From NCBI GenBank assembly GCA_963789825.1, contig CAWBME010000007.1, positions 62,001-126,000 on the forward strand: a DNA stretch of 64,000 bases, given 5' to 3'. Position numbers and translations under genes: made by a program. The stretch is from PFL42 sp963789825. Its GTDB lineage: Bacteria; Chloroflexota; Anaerolineae; Anaerolineales; E44-bin32. Every line of letters begins with the position of its first letter. Position 1 is the first letter of the stretch. Positions 10,281 through 19,457 of this stretch are shown here, piece by piece. The notes beneath the pieces are model-generated. The model did not search any database. It was not told the origin of the DNA and saw only the letters and a program-made list of their open reading frames with translations.

Positions 10281-11996
10281 CTACAACTCGTCGAACACGG
10301 CATCCAGCTCCGAGTCCGGAACATCGAAGACCACGCCATGCGGCGCCAGCGGCTCCTGGCGCATGTATTCCGGAATGCGGTGGTCGACCGGTGTGATCCC
10401 CGCCCGGCGGTTGAACTCAAGCTCCGTCGCGCAGGATTGCCCGATTCGCCGCATCCAGATCATTGACACCCCACCCCCAACCAAAGCGGCCGTTGAGCAT
10501 GTCCACCATCAGTTGCGGATCGGCGATTACGGGAGGTCGGGCAAAGAGGCACAGGCCGGTGCTGTCGAGCATGGCGGAAATGATCTGAAGCTTGAGCGAG
10601 AGTTCACGCTGACCTTCAATCCCCAGCGGATTGACCTGGTTGCGGGCGCCGAAAGCGTTGCCCGCAGTATGGTCGGCACCTTGCGGTGAAGTGGCATAGG
10701 TGACGCCGTTGCCCTTCAGGCTGCGAGGGTCGTACCCGGGCATCGCCTGCCCCATGACCGCGGGCACGCGGCGAATGCCGTACGCCCGCCCACAGGCGAC
10801 AGCACCCGATCCGATCAGGCGCCCCAACGGCGTCCCTTCTCCGACTTGGCGCAGCAATCCAACGATCGCTTCGAAATCCCCAAACCTCGCTAGCCCGGCT
10901 TCGATCAATACGCCGAGGGCCGCGCCGGTCTCGATGGTGTCCAGCCCGAAATCGTTGCACAGGTAGTTGAGGCGAGCGACGTCGTCCAGCTCCCCCAGTC
11001 CCAGGTTGGAGCCCACCAGTGCGATCGTCTCGTACTGCAGCGTGCCCACCAGCGGTTGCCCGGCATCGTCCACATAGGTGTTGCGGCAGGCGATGACGCA
11101 GCCCGGCATGCAGCGCGTGCCGATCCGCCCCTTGCGCTCGAGGACCGTCTCCCGCAGGCGCTCCCCCCGCAGGCCGGCGGCCTGCTCGAACGATCCGTCC
11201 GAGAAGCTGCGTGTGGGCAGCGAGCCCATCTCATTGACCGCGGCAGTGATCGACGACGTGCCGTAGAGGTGAGTGCCCCCCTTTGGCCCCAGCTTCGGGT
11301 CGTTGGTCAACTCGAGCGCAAATCGTTTCATCGCCGCCCGAAAGAGGTCCGCATCGGCCAACGGCACCGAAACTGCCCTGCGCCTTGTCGATGACGATCG
11401 CCTTGAGATTCTTGCTGCCCATGACGGCGCCCAGCCCACCTCGGGCGGCAATGTTGCTGCGTTGCTCGCCCTCACCCGTGCAGGCGATGGCGGCGCCGGT
11501 CAGGCGGAACTCGCCCGCTTGTCCGATGGAGAGGACTGTGCAGCCTTCGCCGAACTGCCTTCCACATCCACTCGGCGGTGGCGTAGGTGCCAAGACCCTT
11601 GGCCGACCCCGCAGGGACCAGTTCGGCCCTTTCCTGGGAGACATGCAGGATGTACAGCTCATCGGAGTCGGCCTGGCCCTCGACGACGATCGCCTTGAGA
11701 CCGTGCCGGGCCAGCGTGTCGCCTGCGGTCCCGCCGGCGTTGGCTTCCTTGACCCCGCCCGTCAACGGGCTCTTGGCGCCGATCGACAATCGGCCCGCAG
11801 TGGACACGCCCGTCCCTCCTAGCAGACCGGGGGCAACGATCAGCTTGTTATGCGGACCCAACGCGTCGGCAGCCGGATCGGTCTCCCCAAGCAGAATCGC
11901 TGCCGTCAGGCCTCGCCCCCCCTGATGCTCGTAGACCGCGGGGACCGGTTCGAAGCGCGATCGCCGCTCCCGCATGTCGACCCGCAAGAACTTCAT
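10281..11996 (-). CDS. Aldehyde:ferredoxin oxidoreductase family protein, YdhV-like (frame breaks)
   Basis: Tungsten- or molybdenum-bis-pterin oxidoreductase with one 4Fe-4S cluster. The N-terminal domain shows GGRGLTAAILLGE and KSPLTGGVKEANAGG, the central part AARGGLGAVMGSKNLKAIVI, and the cluster region CMPGCVIACRNTYVDDAG, with a further cysteine in LDSTGLCLFA. The CMPGC pattern points to the YdhV-like branch rather than classical archaeal enzymes. Breaks near 11565, 11385 and 10435 split it into four frames, but the total of about 571 codons is near family length. The ATG at 11996 follows GAGGAAGG. It is the fifth gene of the IclR-cupin-U32-creatininase operon, which suggests oxidation of an intermediate of that pathway or supply of low-potential electrons. 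Confidence 0.85.
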
Positions 11997-12056
11997 CAAG
12001 CCTTCCTCATCCCCGATCAGCCTCGTGCCCGGACCACAATGCCGGCAAGGTGGCCA

Positions 12057-13022
12057 CTAGGGTGGATATGCCACGGTGTAGATATGCTTGCCCCCGTTGA
12101 GCGGACCCTTCAGCAGCGCTTCAATCTCCTGGGGATCGCGCATCGTCATCTTCTCGACCGGAGGCAGGACACCCGCCGGGAAGCGGGTCATGATGTCGTC
12201 GATCAGCTTGCAGAAGTAATCCAGGAAGGCCTCGATCCCGGGTTTCGCTTTCTCGGGATCCGCCAGAGTTGGCCGGCCGATGACCCCTTCGGGATAGACC
12301 GCAACCTCGATCCCCCCCAGCCCGACGTGTTCATGCCCCTTGATCGGCAGGTGGTAGACCTCCCCGCCCTTGTCCACATGACCCGGCGGAAGGAAGCCTT
12401 CAGGCTTCGTATCCACCACCAGTTTCATGTCCATGAACTCCGGGAACAGGGCCAGCGAGTATGACGCCTCAACCTCGCAGGCATGCTGGAAGGGTGTCTC
12501 GAAGGGACCGCCGTGGGCCTTGTCCTTGAGGTGGTCGTGGATGGCGGTCGGCCAGTGAAGGGAAATCAGAATGCAGGGAACCTGATACTTCTTGCCGAAC
12601 TGATGAAGGGCCAGCGGGATGACTTCTTCCTGCCCGTGACCGTTCAGGAAAATCTGCTTGCGGAAGCCCATGTTCCAGAAGCCGGCGATCATGGCACGCA
12701 AGTTCCCAAGGAACACATCCTCTGGGACGACCACGGTCCCGGGCATCCCCAGATGGTTGTACGGATGCGATGCGTACCACACCGGCTCGGCCATACTGCA
12801 GCCCATCTTGAGGGCGACCTGCTCCGCCATGCGCGTCACCAGGAAGGTGTCCTCGCCCAGCGGCTGGCCGGCGCCGTGGCATTCGGTGCTTCCCAGCGGA
12901 ATGATGATCAGGTCGTTCTTCTTCAAGCGTGCGCCGATCTCCGTCATGTTCATGGTCTGAACATAGACGCCAGTCGGGCGCTCCATGTGTCCGCCGTCGG
13001 GCGGAAGCTGCCACTTGCCCAT
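12057..13022 (-). CDS. Creatininase-family hydrolase, similar to 3-dehydro-scyllo-inosose hydrolase
   Basis: Metal-dependent amidohydrolase-fold enzyme of about 321 residues. Metal-binding and catalytic motifs of the creatininase family are visible: GSTECHG, LGEDTF and LNGHGQEEV. The extended N-terminus (WQLPPDGGHMERPTGVYVQ) and the C-terminus (GPLNGGKHIYTVA) resemble the subgroup described as 3-dehydro-scyllo-inosose hydrolase, which opens a keto-inositol ring; I recall this similarity and could not test it. The ATG at 13022 has AAAGGGG five bases upstream, so I prefer it to the in-frame ATG at 13055. Intact frame. The neighbouring U32-like barrel and cupin suggest a joint catabolic role. 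Confidence 0.72.
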   Translation of the reverse strand: MGKWQLPPDGGHMERPTGVYVQTMNMTEIGARLKKNDLIIIPLGSTECHGAGQPLGEDTFLVTRMAEQVALKMGCSMAEPVWYASHPYNHLGMPGTVVVPEDVFLGNLRAMIAGFWNMGFRKQIFLNGHGQEEVIPLALHQFGKKYQVPCILISLHWPTAIHDHLKDKAHGGPFETPFQHACEVEASYSLALFPEFMDMKLVVDTKPEGFLPPGHVDKGGEVYHLPIKGHEHVGLGGIEVAVYPEGVIGRPTLADPEKAKPGIEAFLDYFCKLIDDIMTRFPAGVLPPVEKMTMRDPQEIEALLKGPLNGGKHIYTVAYPP

Positions 13023-13061
13023 CTGCACCCCTTTCCGACTCTCCCAGAAGCCCATGCCGGC

Positions 13062-13976
13062 TTAGGCCACGGGCAGGAAGAGATCCTTCGACCGCTTCGG
13101 CGACTGCTTGGCCTCGGGGTAGTACTTGCTGACCATCTCGACCACGATCGCCGCCTGGTCCGCCATGAGACGTCCATCGTTGGCGGACGTCAGCTCGCCG
13201 TGACTGCTGACCACGGAGTTGCCGGTCTTGCAGTGCACCGGGGCCGCCACGCGCACGATCTCCGGGGCCTCGTACACGCGTATGAATCCGCCCGATCCGG
13301 GCGGGTTGTCGGTGTGAACATCCAGCGGGACCTTCACCGCAGCCCGCAGCGCGGCGATCATCGGGATCTGAAGGTCGCGCACGGGATTGATGCTGTCGGC
13401 ACCGAGGCTCTCCAGCAGCTTGAAGGAGCACGGATTGCACTGCCCCAGATGGGCAGAGGTCTTGAAGATGATGTCCTTGGGAAGTGCGCCGTCCTTGCGC
13501 ATCTGGCCGATGAGCCAGAGCATGCCTTCGTCGTAGATCAGGAAGCCGCGGCAGCCGAGGTCGTACCCGCGCTTGATGTCTTCGACTCCACGCAGCACCT
13601 GTTCCATCCCGCGCAGCCGGTAGCTGATGCGGACACCCTGTGGGGAGAGAACGGTGGCGCCCGTGTCGTAGGTGGCGCGTGGGCCGACCGAGAGCAGCAG
13701 CTCGGCGCCATACTGGCTACACAAGCGGCAGTACTCTTTGATCTCCGCCCGCGTATGGCGGAACATGCCGTAGGTTTCTGTCACCCGGTTGATGGTGATG
13801 TTGTTCTTGGTCGCCGTGTCGAGCAGCGCACCCACGGCCTCCGCCGAATTCACCGTCGGGACCTCGATGCGGTAGGCTCCCCCGTCGGGGAAGCGGGATG
13901 GCGAGGTGGGCATATCGAACAGGTCGCCCGTCGGCATGTTGATCTGTTTCAGGTACTTGCGGGTTTCTTCAAACAT
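13062..13976 (-). CDS. U32-peptidase-like TIM-barrel protein
   Basis: Intact 304-residue cytoplasmic protein. It looks like a TIM barrel of the U32 peptidase-like superfamily: alternating strands such as KEYCRLCSQYGAELLLSVGP, RGFLIYDEGMLWLIGQMRK and KVPLDVHTDNPPGSGGF, and no secretion signal. The charged turn DVHTDNPPGSGG and the LGADSINPVRDL stretch are probably substrate loops. I cannot assign a reaction; the paired creatininase-type hydrolase 39 bases downstream suggests they act on the same compound, possibly a cyclitol or sugar-acid derivative. RBS GGAG lies 12-15 bases before the ATG. Confidence 0.6.
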   Translation of the reverse strand: MFEETRKYLKQINMPTGDLFDMPTSPSRFPDGGAYRIEVPTVNSAEAVGALLDTATKNNITINRVTETYGMFRHTRAEIKEYCRLCSQYGAELLLSVGPRATYDTGATVLSPQGVRISYRLRGMEQVLRGVEDIKRGYDLGCRGFLIYDEGMLWLIGQMRKDGALPKDIIFKTSAHLGQCNPCSFKLLESLGADSINPVRDLQIPMIAALRAAVKVPLDVHTDNPPGSGGFIRVYEAPEIVRVAAPVHCKTGNSVVSSHGELTSANDGRLMADQAAIVVEMVSKYYPEAKQSPKRSKDLFLPVA

Positions 13977-14018
13977 TGCGTGTCTACTCCGTGATGGGAT
14001 GGATATGACGCCGGCGGG

Positions 14019-14381
14019 TCAAGCCAGGTGCGCCGGCAGCGGCGGCGAGTACACCCAGACGAGCTTGAGCGGCTCATCGCCGATGTTCTCTAGTCGGTGC
14101 TTCTTGCCGATCGGCGAGTAGAAGGCGGTTTCCGGACCGATCTCCCACTCCCCCTCGCCCTCGATCACCAGGCGGGCCCGTCCGCTGATGAGAAAGAGGA
14201 CTTCCTCTGAATCCTCGTGAAGGTGGTCGGGGATCATGCTGCCGACCTCGGTAGTGTTCATGCCCATGGACAGGTGGGTCACGCCGCCGAACTTCGGCGC
14301 CAACAGCAGCTTGGACACCCGCGGGGGCGTGCGGAACTCCCCTTCGACATCCGCGGCACGGACAAACGGGGGCTTGGTCAT
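14019..14381 (-). CDS. Cupin-domain protein
   Basis: Small single-domain cupin of 120 residues. The first cupin motif reads PDHLHEDSEEVLFLISGRA and the second SPIGKKHRLENIG, supplying His/Glu metal ligands. It may be a sugar or sugar-acid isomerase/epimerase or a metabolite-binding protein. The ATG immediately follows the iclR stop codon, with GAGAGGA inside the end of iclR as its ribosome site, so the two are translationally coupled. Function is inferred only from operon membership. Confidence 0.8.
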   Translation of the reverse strand: MTKPPFVRAADVEGEFRTPPRVSKLLLAPKFGGVTHLSMGMNTTEVGSMIPDHLHEDSEEVLFLISGRARLVIEGEGEWEIGPETAFYSPIGKKHRLENIGDEPLKLVWVYSPPLPAHLA

Positions 14382-15206
14382 CTAGGGCGTCCTCTCTGGG
14401 CGGGGTTGAGGGTCGGAGACGAAGCCGCGTGTCGGCAGCAGGCGGGAAAGCGCTTCCAAGCCGGCCTCGCGGGCGATCGCCAGAGTTGTGGCCTGCAGTG
14501 CGGGACCGAGTGCGAGCATGCGCTCGCGCGTCAGGCGGAACGAGGGCCCGACCACGGCAACGACGGCGACCGGGAATCCGTGCGCGTCCAAGATCGGGGC
14601 GGCGATGGCGTTGATGTCAGGCTCGAACTCTTGCTCCGACATGGAGAATCCGCGTTGTCGGATCATCTGCAGCTCTTGGCGCAGATCGGGCAAGGAGGCC
14701 ACCGTGTTCTTGGTGAAGCGGCGAAGCTCGCTTCCCAGGATCGCCGTGACCTGTGTGGGCGGAAGATGAGCCAGGAAGGCCTTGCCCGTCGCCGTGCAGT
14801 GCACCGGCAGTCGCTGGCCGACGGCGGCGGCGATCTTGATGCGCTGCGGGCTGTCGATCACCTGTAGGTAGACGACGTCTGTCCCATCCATGGCCGCCAG
14901 GTCGACCGTCTCCCCGCAATCAGAGGCCAACGACTGCAGATATGGCTCAGCCCAGCGCTGTAGATCCATGTCCCTCAAGACGAGCGATGCCAGTTCCACC
15001 AACTGGACCCCAGGTCGATACAGGCTCGTCGTCTTGTCCCGATGCACGAACCGCTTGGCTTCCAGGGTCGCGAGGAGGCGGTGCGCCGTGCTCTTATGGA
15101 TCTCGACGCGTTCAGCGATCTGCGTCAGCGTCAGTCCGCCATCACTGGGCGTGAAGCAGAGCAGGATCGCCAGGGCTCGATCGACAGCCCGCACCGACAA
15201 CGACAT
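14382..15206 (-). CDS. IclR-family transcriptional regulator (probable controller of the 10-25 kb island)
   Basis: DNA-binding regulator of 274 residues. Residues about 1-65 form the winged helix-turn-helix (LTQIAERVEIHKSTAHRLLA), and the rest is the ligand-binding IclR domain (GTDVVYLQVIDSPQRIKI, HCTATGKAFLAHLP). It heads the minus-strand operon with the cupin, U32-like, creatininase, oxidoreductase and MoaD-like genes, and is divergent from the dehydrogenase genes at 15.8 kb. A near-consensus promoter lies at 15286-15314 and three similar 17-bp palindromes flank it, so autoregulation is likely. The same palindrome precedes the sugar ABC importer at 24.9 kb. Confidence 0.92.
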   Translation of the reverse strand: MSLSVRAVDRALAILLCFTPSDGGLTLTQIAERVEIHKSTAHRLLATLEAKRFVHRDKTTSLYRPGVQLVELASLVLRDMDLQRWAEPYLQSLASDCGETVDLAAMDGTDVVYLQVIDSPQRIKIAAAVGQRLPVHCTATGKAFLAHLPPTQVTAILGSELRRFTKNTVASLPDLRQELQMIRQRGFSMSEQEFEPDINAIAAPILDAHGFPVAVVAVVGPSFRLTRERMLALGPALQATTLAIAREAGLEALSRLLPTRGFVSDPQPRPERTP

Positions 15207-15253
15207 GGCCTACCTCCCTTCGACCCCCAGGGATTTCGACGCCGCGCTCGTTG

Positions 15254-15270
15254 GTTTCATCTGGCGGAAC
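15254..15270. promoter_or_regulatory. Putative IclR operator O1
   Basis: GTTTCATCTGGCGGAAC fits the local palindrome GTTnCA-N5-TGnAAC with one change (CG for TG). It lies downstream of the minus-strand -10 box, in the iclR leader, 64 bp from the next operator (about six helical turns). Confidence 0.55.
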
Positions 15271-15285
15271 ATCTGTTCGGATTCC

Positions 15286-15314
15286 AGTATAGGAGCTGTC
15301 TCATTGTTTGTCAA
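15286..15314 (-). promoter_or_regulatory. Sigma-70-type promoter of the iclR operon
   Basis: On the minus strand TTGACA (15314-15309), a 17-base spacer and TATACT (15291-15286) form a near-consensus vegetative promoter about 80 bases before the iclR start. It is flanked upstream and downstream by matches to the putative IclR operator. Confidence 0.75.
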
Positions 15315-15317
15315 GCT

Positions 15318-15334
15318 GTTTCATTCTGTGCAAC
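15318..15334. promoter_or_regulatory. Putative IclR operator O2
   Basis: GTTTCATTCTGTGCAAC, a full match to GTTnCA-N5-TGnAAC, sits 3 bases upstream of the -35 box of the iclR promoter. The identical arrangement (operator 3 bases upstream of TTGACA) recurs at 24992-25008. Confidence 0.65.
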
Positions 15335-15379
15335 CCCGCCGCCCACAAGTGCGCAGCGCGTCGCCTGCAGCGGATGGCC

Positions 15380-15408
15380 TTGACCGCCCCTTCGGTGCGT
15401 GCTACGCT
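15380..15408 (+). promoter_or_regulatory. Probable promoter of the plus-strand dehydrogenase-esterase operon
   Basis: TTGACC (15380-15385), a 17-base spacer and TACGCT (15403-15408) on the plus strand. An operator-like palindrome begins 15 bases downstream, where a bound repressor would block the start of transcription. The first gene starts about 350 bases further on, leaving a long leader (15441-15756) in which I see no gene. Confidence 0.5.
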
Positions 15409-15423
15409 GGTAGATGAAATGAT

Positions 15424-15440
15424 GTATCAAGTAATGAAAC
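15424..15440. promoter_or_regulatory. Putative IclR operator O3
   Basis: GTATCAAGTAATGAAAC matches GTTnCA-N5-TGnAAC with one mismatch and overlaps the expected start region of the plus-strand promoter at 15380-15408. Confidence 0.5.
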
Positions 15441-15756
15441 GCCGATCTGCCGGACGGAACTGCTCCCTCGCCCCTTCCCTCAGCTGCCTCGGGCCCGCTC
15501 CAACGGCAGTTCTGGGAAGACCGCGTCGCCGGCCAGTTGCCCTGCAGCGTATGCTGCGCCGCCCGCCAACCGCGCTCGGTTGCAGGCCGAAGCAGCAGCG
15601 GCTGGCACCAGTTCGGCGCAAGCAGGCGCTCCAGGGTGCCCACCTCGACGTTGGCCTGCCTCCCAGGATCGCGGGCGGCCGATTCCTTCCATCAGCTGCA
15701 ATACAACACCGACATCCCTCCCCACCTCGATCCCACAGTGATTCGGACCAGCACAG

Positions 15757-16747
15757 ATGAAGGCACTGCAGCTGCGCGCCCCTCGAACCTTCGAACTGGT
15801 CGAGCTCGACCCTCCGCAACTGGATCCAGCGCGCCCTGGCCAGTTGCTCCTTCGCGCTCGCTTCGTTTCCATGTGCGGCAGCGACCTCCCGTTCTTCACC
15901 GGCGGCAAGCCCAATCTCCGCTATCCGCTGGTGCCGGGGGCGCATGTGCATGAGTGCGTGGGCAAGGTGGTGGCTAGCAACTCGGACAACTTCCAACCCG
16001 GTGATACGCTCGCTGCGACTCCCGGACGGCGATGCCGGCCTGGCAGAGTTCTTCCTGGCTGACGCTTCCCGGGCAGTACGGCTCCCGGCCTCGCTTCGGG
16101 ATTGCGGCGAGAGCACGCTGATCCAGCCGCTCTCCACTGTTCTGTTTGCCATCGACCAGCTGGGCAGCCTGGAAGGCCGGGCGGTCGCTGTCGTGGGCCT
16201 GGGGGCCATCGGGCTGATGTTCTGTCGCCTGCTGCGCCAGGGGGGCGCCGCTCACGTTCTCGGCATCGACCCGTTGGCCCACCGCTGCGCTGCGGCCCGG
16301 CAGAACGGCGCCACACGGACCTACGCCATGCCTGCCTCCGAGCTTGCCCTTCGATCGCGGGCGAGCCTCGCCGGTTGGGTCCCACCCGACCTGTGCATCG
16401 AGGCCGTCGGCCATCAGATGCAGACCCTCAATGACTGCATTCAACTGGTCCGTCCTCGCGGCGAGGTCCTGGCCTTCGGCGTCCCCGATCATCCGGCCTA
16501 CACCATCGAGTTCGAAGCCTTCTTCCGCAAGAATGGCGTGCTGCGCGCGGTCGTCACGCCGCCCTGGGCGGAGTACCTCGAGAAGGCCCGCGACCTGTTC
16601 CTGGCGCAGCGAGAAGAGCTGGCAGCCCTGGTGACCCATCGGTTCCCGATCCAGGCCGCGACACAGGCGTTCGAGCTGTACGAGCGGCGCACCGATGGGA
16701 TCCTGAAGGCCTTGCTCATCGCTTCCTTCGAGGGATGTGATGAGTAG
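15757..16747 (+). CDS. Zinc-type medium-chain dehydrogenase (frame break)
   Basis: NAD(P)-dependent alcohol/polyol dehydrogenase of the MDR superfamily, about 329 codons. The N-terminal catalytic domain has the zinc-ligand cysteine in SMCGSDLPFF and PGAHVHECVG; the Rossmann domain has AVVGLGAIGLMFCRLL near residue 150. A break near 16015 separates the two parts. The four-cysteine structural zinc loop of classical alcohol dehydrogenases is not seen around the break, so this may be a shorter, threonine- or sorbitol-dehydrogenase-like form. It is the first gene of the plus-strand operon, divergent from iclR and presumably under the same control. Start ATG 15757 has a weak ribosome site. Confidence 0.82.
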
Positions 16748-16815
16748 CCTTGAGTCGATCTGACAGGCGGCCTGTTGCGCCGGGGAATCCGGCGCGGGCT
16801 GGCCAAGGAAGGACG

Positions 16816-17982
16816 ATGATGACAGAAGGATCTGTTCGAGTCGAGGTAGGCCGATTGACGGACTTCATGCAGATCAGCCTGGAGGCCATGGGGGTGCCCC
16901 CGGCCGATGCTGCAGTCATCACCGAGGTGCTCATCACCGCTGATCTGTGGGGCATTGCCTCCCACGGCATCGCCCATCTGAAGATGTATCACGAGCGGAT
17001 CAAGGCCGGACTGCAGCTGCCGGCCTCCGTTCCGACAGTAGCCAAGGAAACCGAGACGACTGCTGTCCTCGACGGCCACAACGGAATGGGCATGGTCATC
17101 GGTCAGCGCGCCATGCGGATGGCGATCGAGAAGGCTCGCAGCCACGGACTGGGCGCCGTCGCCGTCCGTAACTCCAGCCACTATGGAATCGCCGGCTACT
17201 ACGCCATGATGGCCGTCAGGGAAGGCATGGTGGGCGTCAGCGTCACCAATGCTCACCCCTCGATCGCACCCACGTTCGGCGTTCAGCCCATGATGGGCAC
17301 CAATCCGATTGCCGTCGGCGCGCCGACCGACGAGCCTTTCCCCTTCCTGTTCGATGCCTCAACCTCGATCGTCACCCGCGGCAAGATCGAAGTGGCGGCG
17401 CGCGCCGGCAAGCCAATCCCGCAGGGCTGGGTGATCGGTGAGGATGGGACTGCCTTCACCGAAAGCGCATCGTTGATCGAGCAGATGAACCGGGATGCCG
17501 CCGCGCTGCTGCCGATCGGCGGGCTGGGAGAGCTCCTGGGGGGGCACAAGGGGTACGGCCTAGCGGCACTGGTCGAGATCTTTTCGGCGGCCTTCCAGAG
17601 TGGCACCTACCTATCCGGGCTGCACGACCACGACGCCGAGGGCAATCTGCAGTTCCTGCGCATCGGTCATTTCTTCCTGGCGATCGATGTCGAGCGCTTC
17701 ATCCCGCTGGCGGAATTCCAGCATATTGTCGGCACCATGATGCGTGAGCTGCGTGCTTCCCGGAAGGCGCCCGGGCAGGATCGGATCTACACGGCTGGTG
17801 AGAAGGCGTACGCCAACGCCCAGCGAGTGCTGGCTGATGGGGTGGAGATCGCCCCGGGCGTGCAGCGGGCGCTGCTCAGTCTCCAGGAGGAGCTCGGCCT
17901 TCAGGCCTTTGACCTCGGTCTATCCTTGCTTGGACGGACCACCGACACCTCACAACCCACAGAGAGGACGGGAACACAGTGA
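16816..17982 (+). CDS. Malate/L-lactate/ureidoglycolate dehydrogenase-family oxidoreductase (Ldh_2)
   Basis: NAD(P)-dependent 2-hydroxyacid or imine reductase of the YiaK/AllD/malate-dehydrogenase-2 family, about 388 residues. Family motifs: DLWGIASHGIAHL, VRNSSHYGIAGYYAM with the catalytic histidine, PMMGTNPIAVGAP and GHKGYGLAALVEIFS. Start ATG at 16816 after AAGGAAGG; a spurious in-frame extension to 16750 is possible. It lies between the zinc dehydrogenase and the secreted esterase and overlaps the latter by four bases, so translation is coupled. The family reduces or oxidises sugar-acid and diketo-acid intermediates, consistent with a carbohydrate-derived substrate. Confidence 0.9.
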   Translation: MMTEGSVRVEVGRLTDFMQISLEAMGVPPADAAVITEVLITADLWGIASHGIAHLKMYHERIKAGLQLPASVPTVAKETETTAVLDGHNGMGMVIGQRAMRMAIEKARSHGLGAVAVRNSSHYGIAGYYAMMAVREGMVGVSVTNAHPSIAPTFGVQPMMGTNPIAVGAPTDEPFPFLFDASTSIVTRGKIEVAARAGKPIPQGWVIGEDGTAFTESASLIEQMNRDAAALLPIGGLGELLGGHKGYGLAALVEIFSAAFQSGTYLSGLHDHDAEGNLQFLRIGHFFLAIDVERFIPLAEFQHIVGTMMRELRASRKAPGQDRIYTAGEKAYANAQRVLADGVEIAPGVQRALLSLQEELGLQAFDLGLSLLGRTTDTSQPTERTGTQ

Positions 17983-19028
17983 GCAGCAGTTCGATGAGAA
18001 CACGTGTTGGCTTTGCAGGTGTCACGTTGGCATTGGTGATGGGGTTCAGCGCCGCGGCGTGCAACCCCGGCGCTTCGACCCCCGCTCCATTCGAATCCTC
18101 AGCGGAGCCCACCGCCGCGCCACAAGATGAACCCGCCACCAGTTCCCCCCTCCCTCCGCCTCCCCAACAAGGGGGCCCGAACGGCGGGACATTCGCCTCG
18201 GTGGCGCCGACGTATACAGACCTGGCATATGGCACCACCTCCCAGACGCAGAAGCTGGATCTGTACATACCCGAAGGCGATGGACCTTTCCCAGTCGTGG
18301 TGATGGTGCACGGAGGCGGCTTCTTCATGGGCGACAAGGCCGACGGAACCGGCCTGTCCGGGGTGGACCAGCTGCTGGCGGCAGAGTACGCCGTGGCCAG
18401 CATCAACTACCGCTTGAGCGGCGAAGCCAAGTACCCGGCTCAGATTCAGGATGCCAAGGCAGCTGTTCGCTTCTTGCGTGCCAACGCCTCGGCGTACGAT
18501 CTCGACACTGACAAGATCGGTGCCTGGGGCGCCTCTGCCGGCGGCAACCTCGTGGCGCTGCTCGGGACGACCTGCGGCGTGACCGAACTGGAGGGTGCCG
18601 ACCTCGGCAACGCCAAGCAGTCGAGCTGCGTCCAGGCCGTGGTTGACTGGTTCGGCCCCATCGACTTCCTCAAGATGGATGAGCAGTTCGCCGGCGCCGG
18701 CTGCCCGCAAAACCATGATGACGCCAGCTCTCCCGAGTCCCAGCTTGTCGGCGCGCCGATCCAGACCGTGCCCGAGATCGTCCAGACCACCAACCCAACG
18801 AACTACCTTACGGCCGACGATGCCGCCTTCCTGATCCAGCATGGGTCGGCCGACTGCAACATCCCGCCCGTGCAGGGCGAGGACCTGGCCGAGGCGCTGG
18901 GCGCGGTCATCGGCAGTGACAAGGCGACCTACACCCTGATCGATGGCGCCGGTCACGGCGGCGCGGAGTTTGGGGCTGAGGACAACCTAGCATTGGTGAT
19001 TGAATTCCTGGACACGTACCTGAAGTAG
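17979..19028 (+). CDS. Secreted alpha/beta-hydrolase lipoprotein (carboxylesterase-like, paralogue 1)
   Basis: Extracytoplasmic esterase of 349 residues. It has a lipoprotein signal with lipobox SAAAC and a 40-residue Pro/Ala/Ser linker. The hydrolase domain shows the oxyanion motif VHGGGFFMGDKAD, the nucleophile elbow GASAGG, the acid in HGSADCN and the histidine in GAGHGG, as in the BD-FAE/hormone-sensitive-lipase-like group that removes acyl groups from carbohydrates. A GTG start overlaps the preceding stop (GTGA). The two cytoplasmic paralogues at 19.5-21.5 kb suggest stepwise de-esterification outside and inside the cell. Confidence 0.88.
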   Translation: MSSSSMRTRVGFAGVTLALVMGFSAAACNPGASTPAPFESSAEPTAAPQDEPATSSPLPPPPQQGGPNGGTFASVAPTYTDLAYGTTSQTQKLDLYIPEGDGPFPVVVMVHGGGFFMGDKADGTGLSGVDQLLAAEYAVASINYRLSGEAKYPAQIQDAKAAVRFLRANASAYDLDTDKIGAWGASAGGNLVALLGTTCGVTELEGADLGNAKQSSCVQAVVDWFGPIDFLKMDEQFAGAGCPQNHDDASSPESQLVGAPIQTVPEIVQTTNPTNYLTADDAAFLIQHGSADCNIPPVQGEDLAEALGAVIGSDKATYTLIDGAGHGGAEFGAEDNLALVIEFLDTYLK

Positions 19029-19457
19029 CGAGGCGTGCACGCGTCGGACACAGGCCCGGGGAATAGCGTGTCCGTGCCCCCCGGCCAAACTTCAATCCCC
19101 CCAGGCATCATGTTCTGGCGGAAGCCGGGGCAATCGCCCCGGAAGTTCTGCGGGCCATAGCCAGGCCTCTCCCAGGGCGTGAACACCCGGCGCGCGACTG
19201 AAGGCATGCTGGCAGAAGCAGTGTCTCCGCAGGAATGGGCACGGACAAGGGCCGGGAGATCCCCACAACACCCTCGCCTCTCCACCACGGTTCCCGCCAG
19301 GCCCCATGTGCTGGAACTCTGAGAGGGGCGAGCTCGTGACGGCGTTCTCTCTGCAGCTGACCGGCTTGGGGACCAGTTGGCTTGTTGGCCCCGACAGGTT
19401 CTTCGAAGGTGCAGTGGGTCGCGTGTTTCCCCACCCGAGACTGGAGGGCGACACTGG
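19029..19457. other. Non-coding stretch between convergent hydrolase genes, with a weak hairpin
   Basis: No gene is recognisable. CGGACAC at 19045-19051 pairs with GTGTCCG at 19068-19074, 17 bases after the stop of the plus-strand hydrolase, a possible weak terminator without a U-run. The remaining 380 bases hold nothing I recognise on either strand. Confidence 0.45.

Noticed and set aside
12483..13994. 503-codon plus-strand open frame
   Set aside because: Antisense to the intact creatininase and U32-like genes; no family resemblance.
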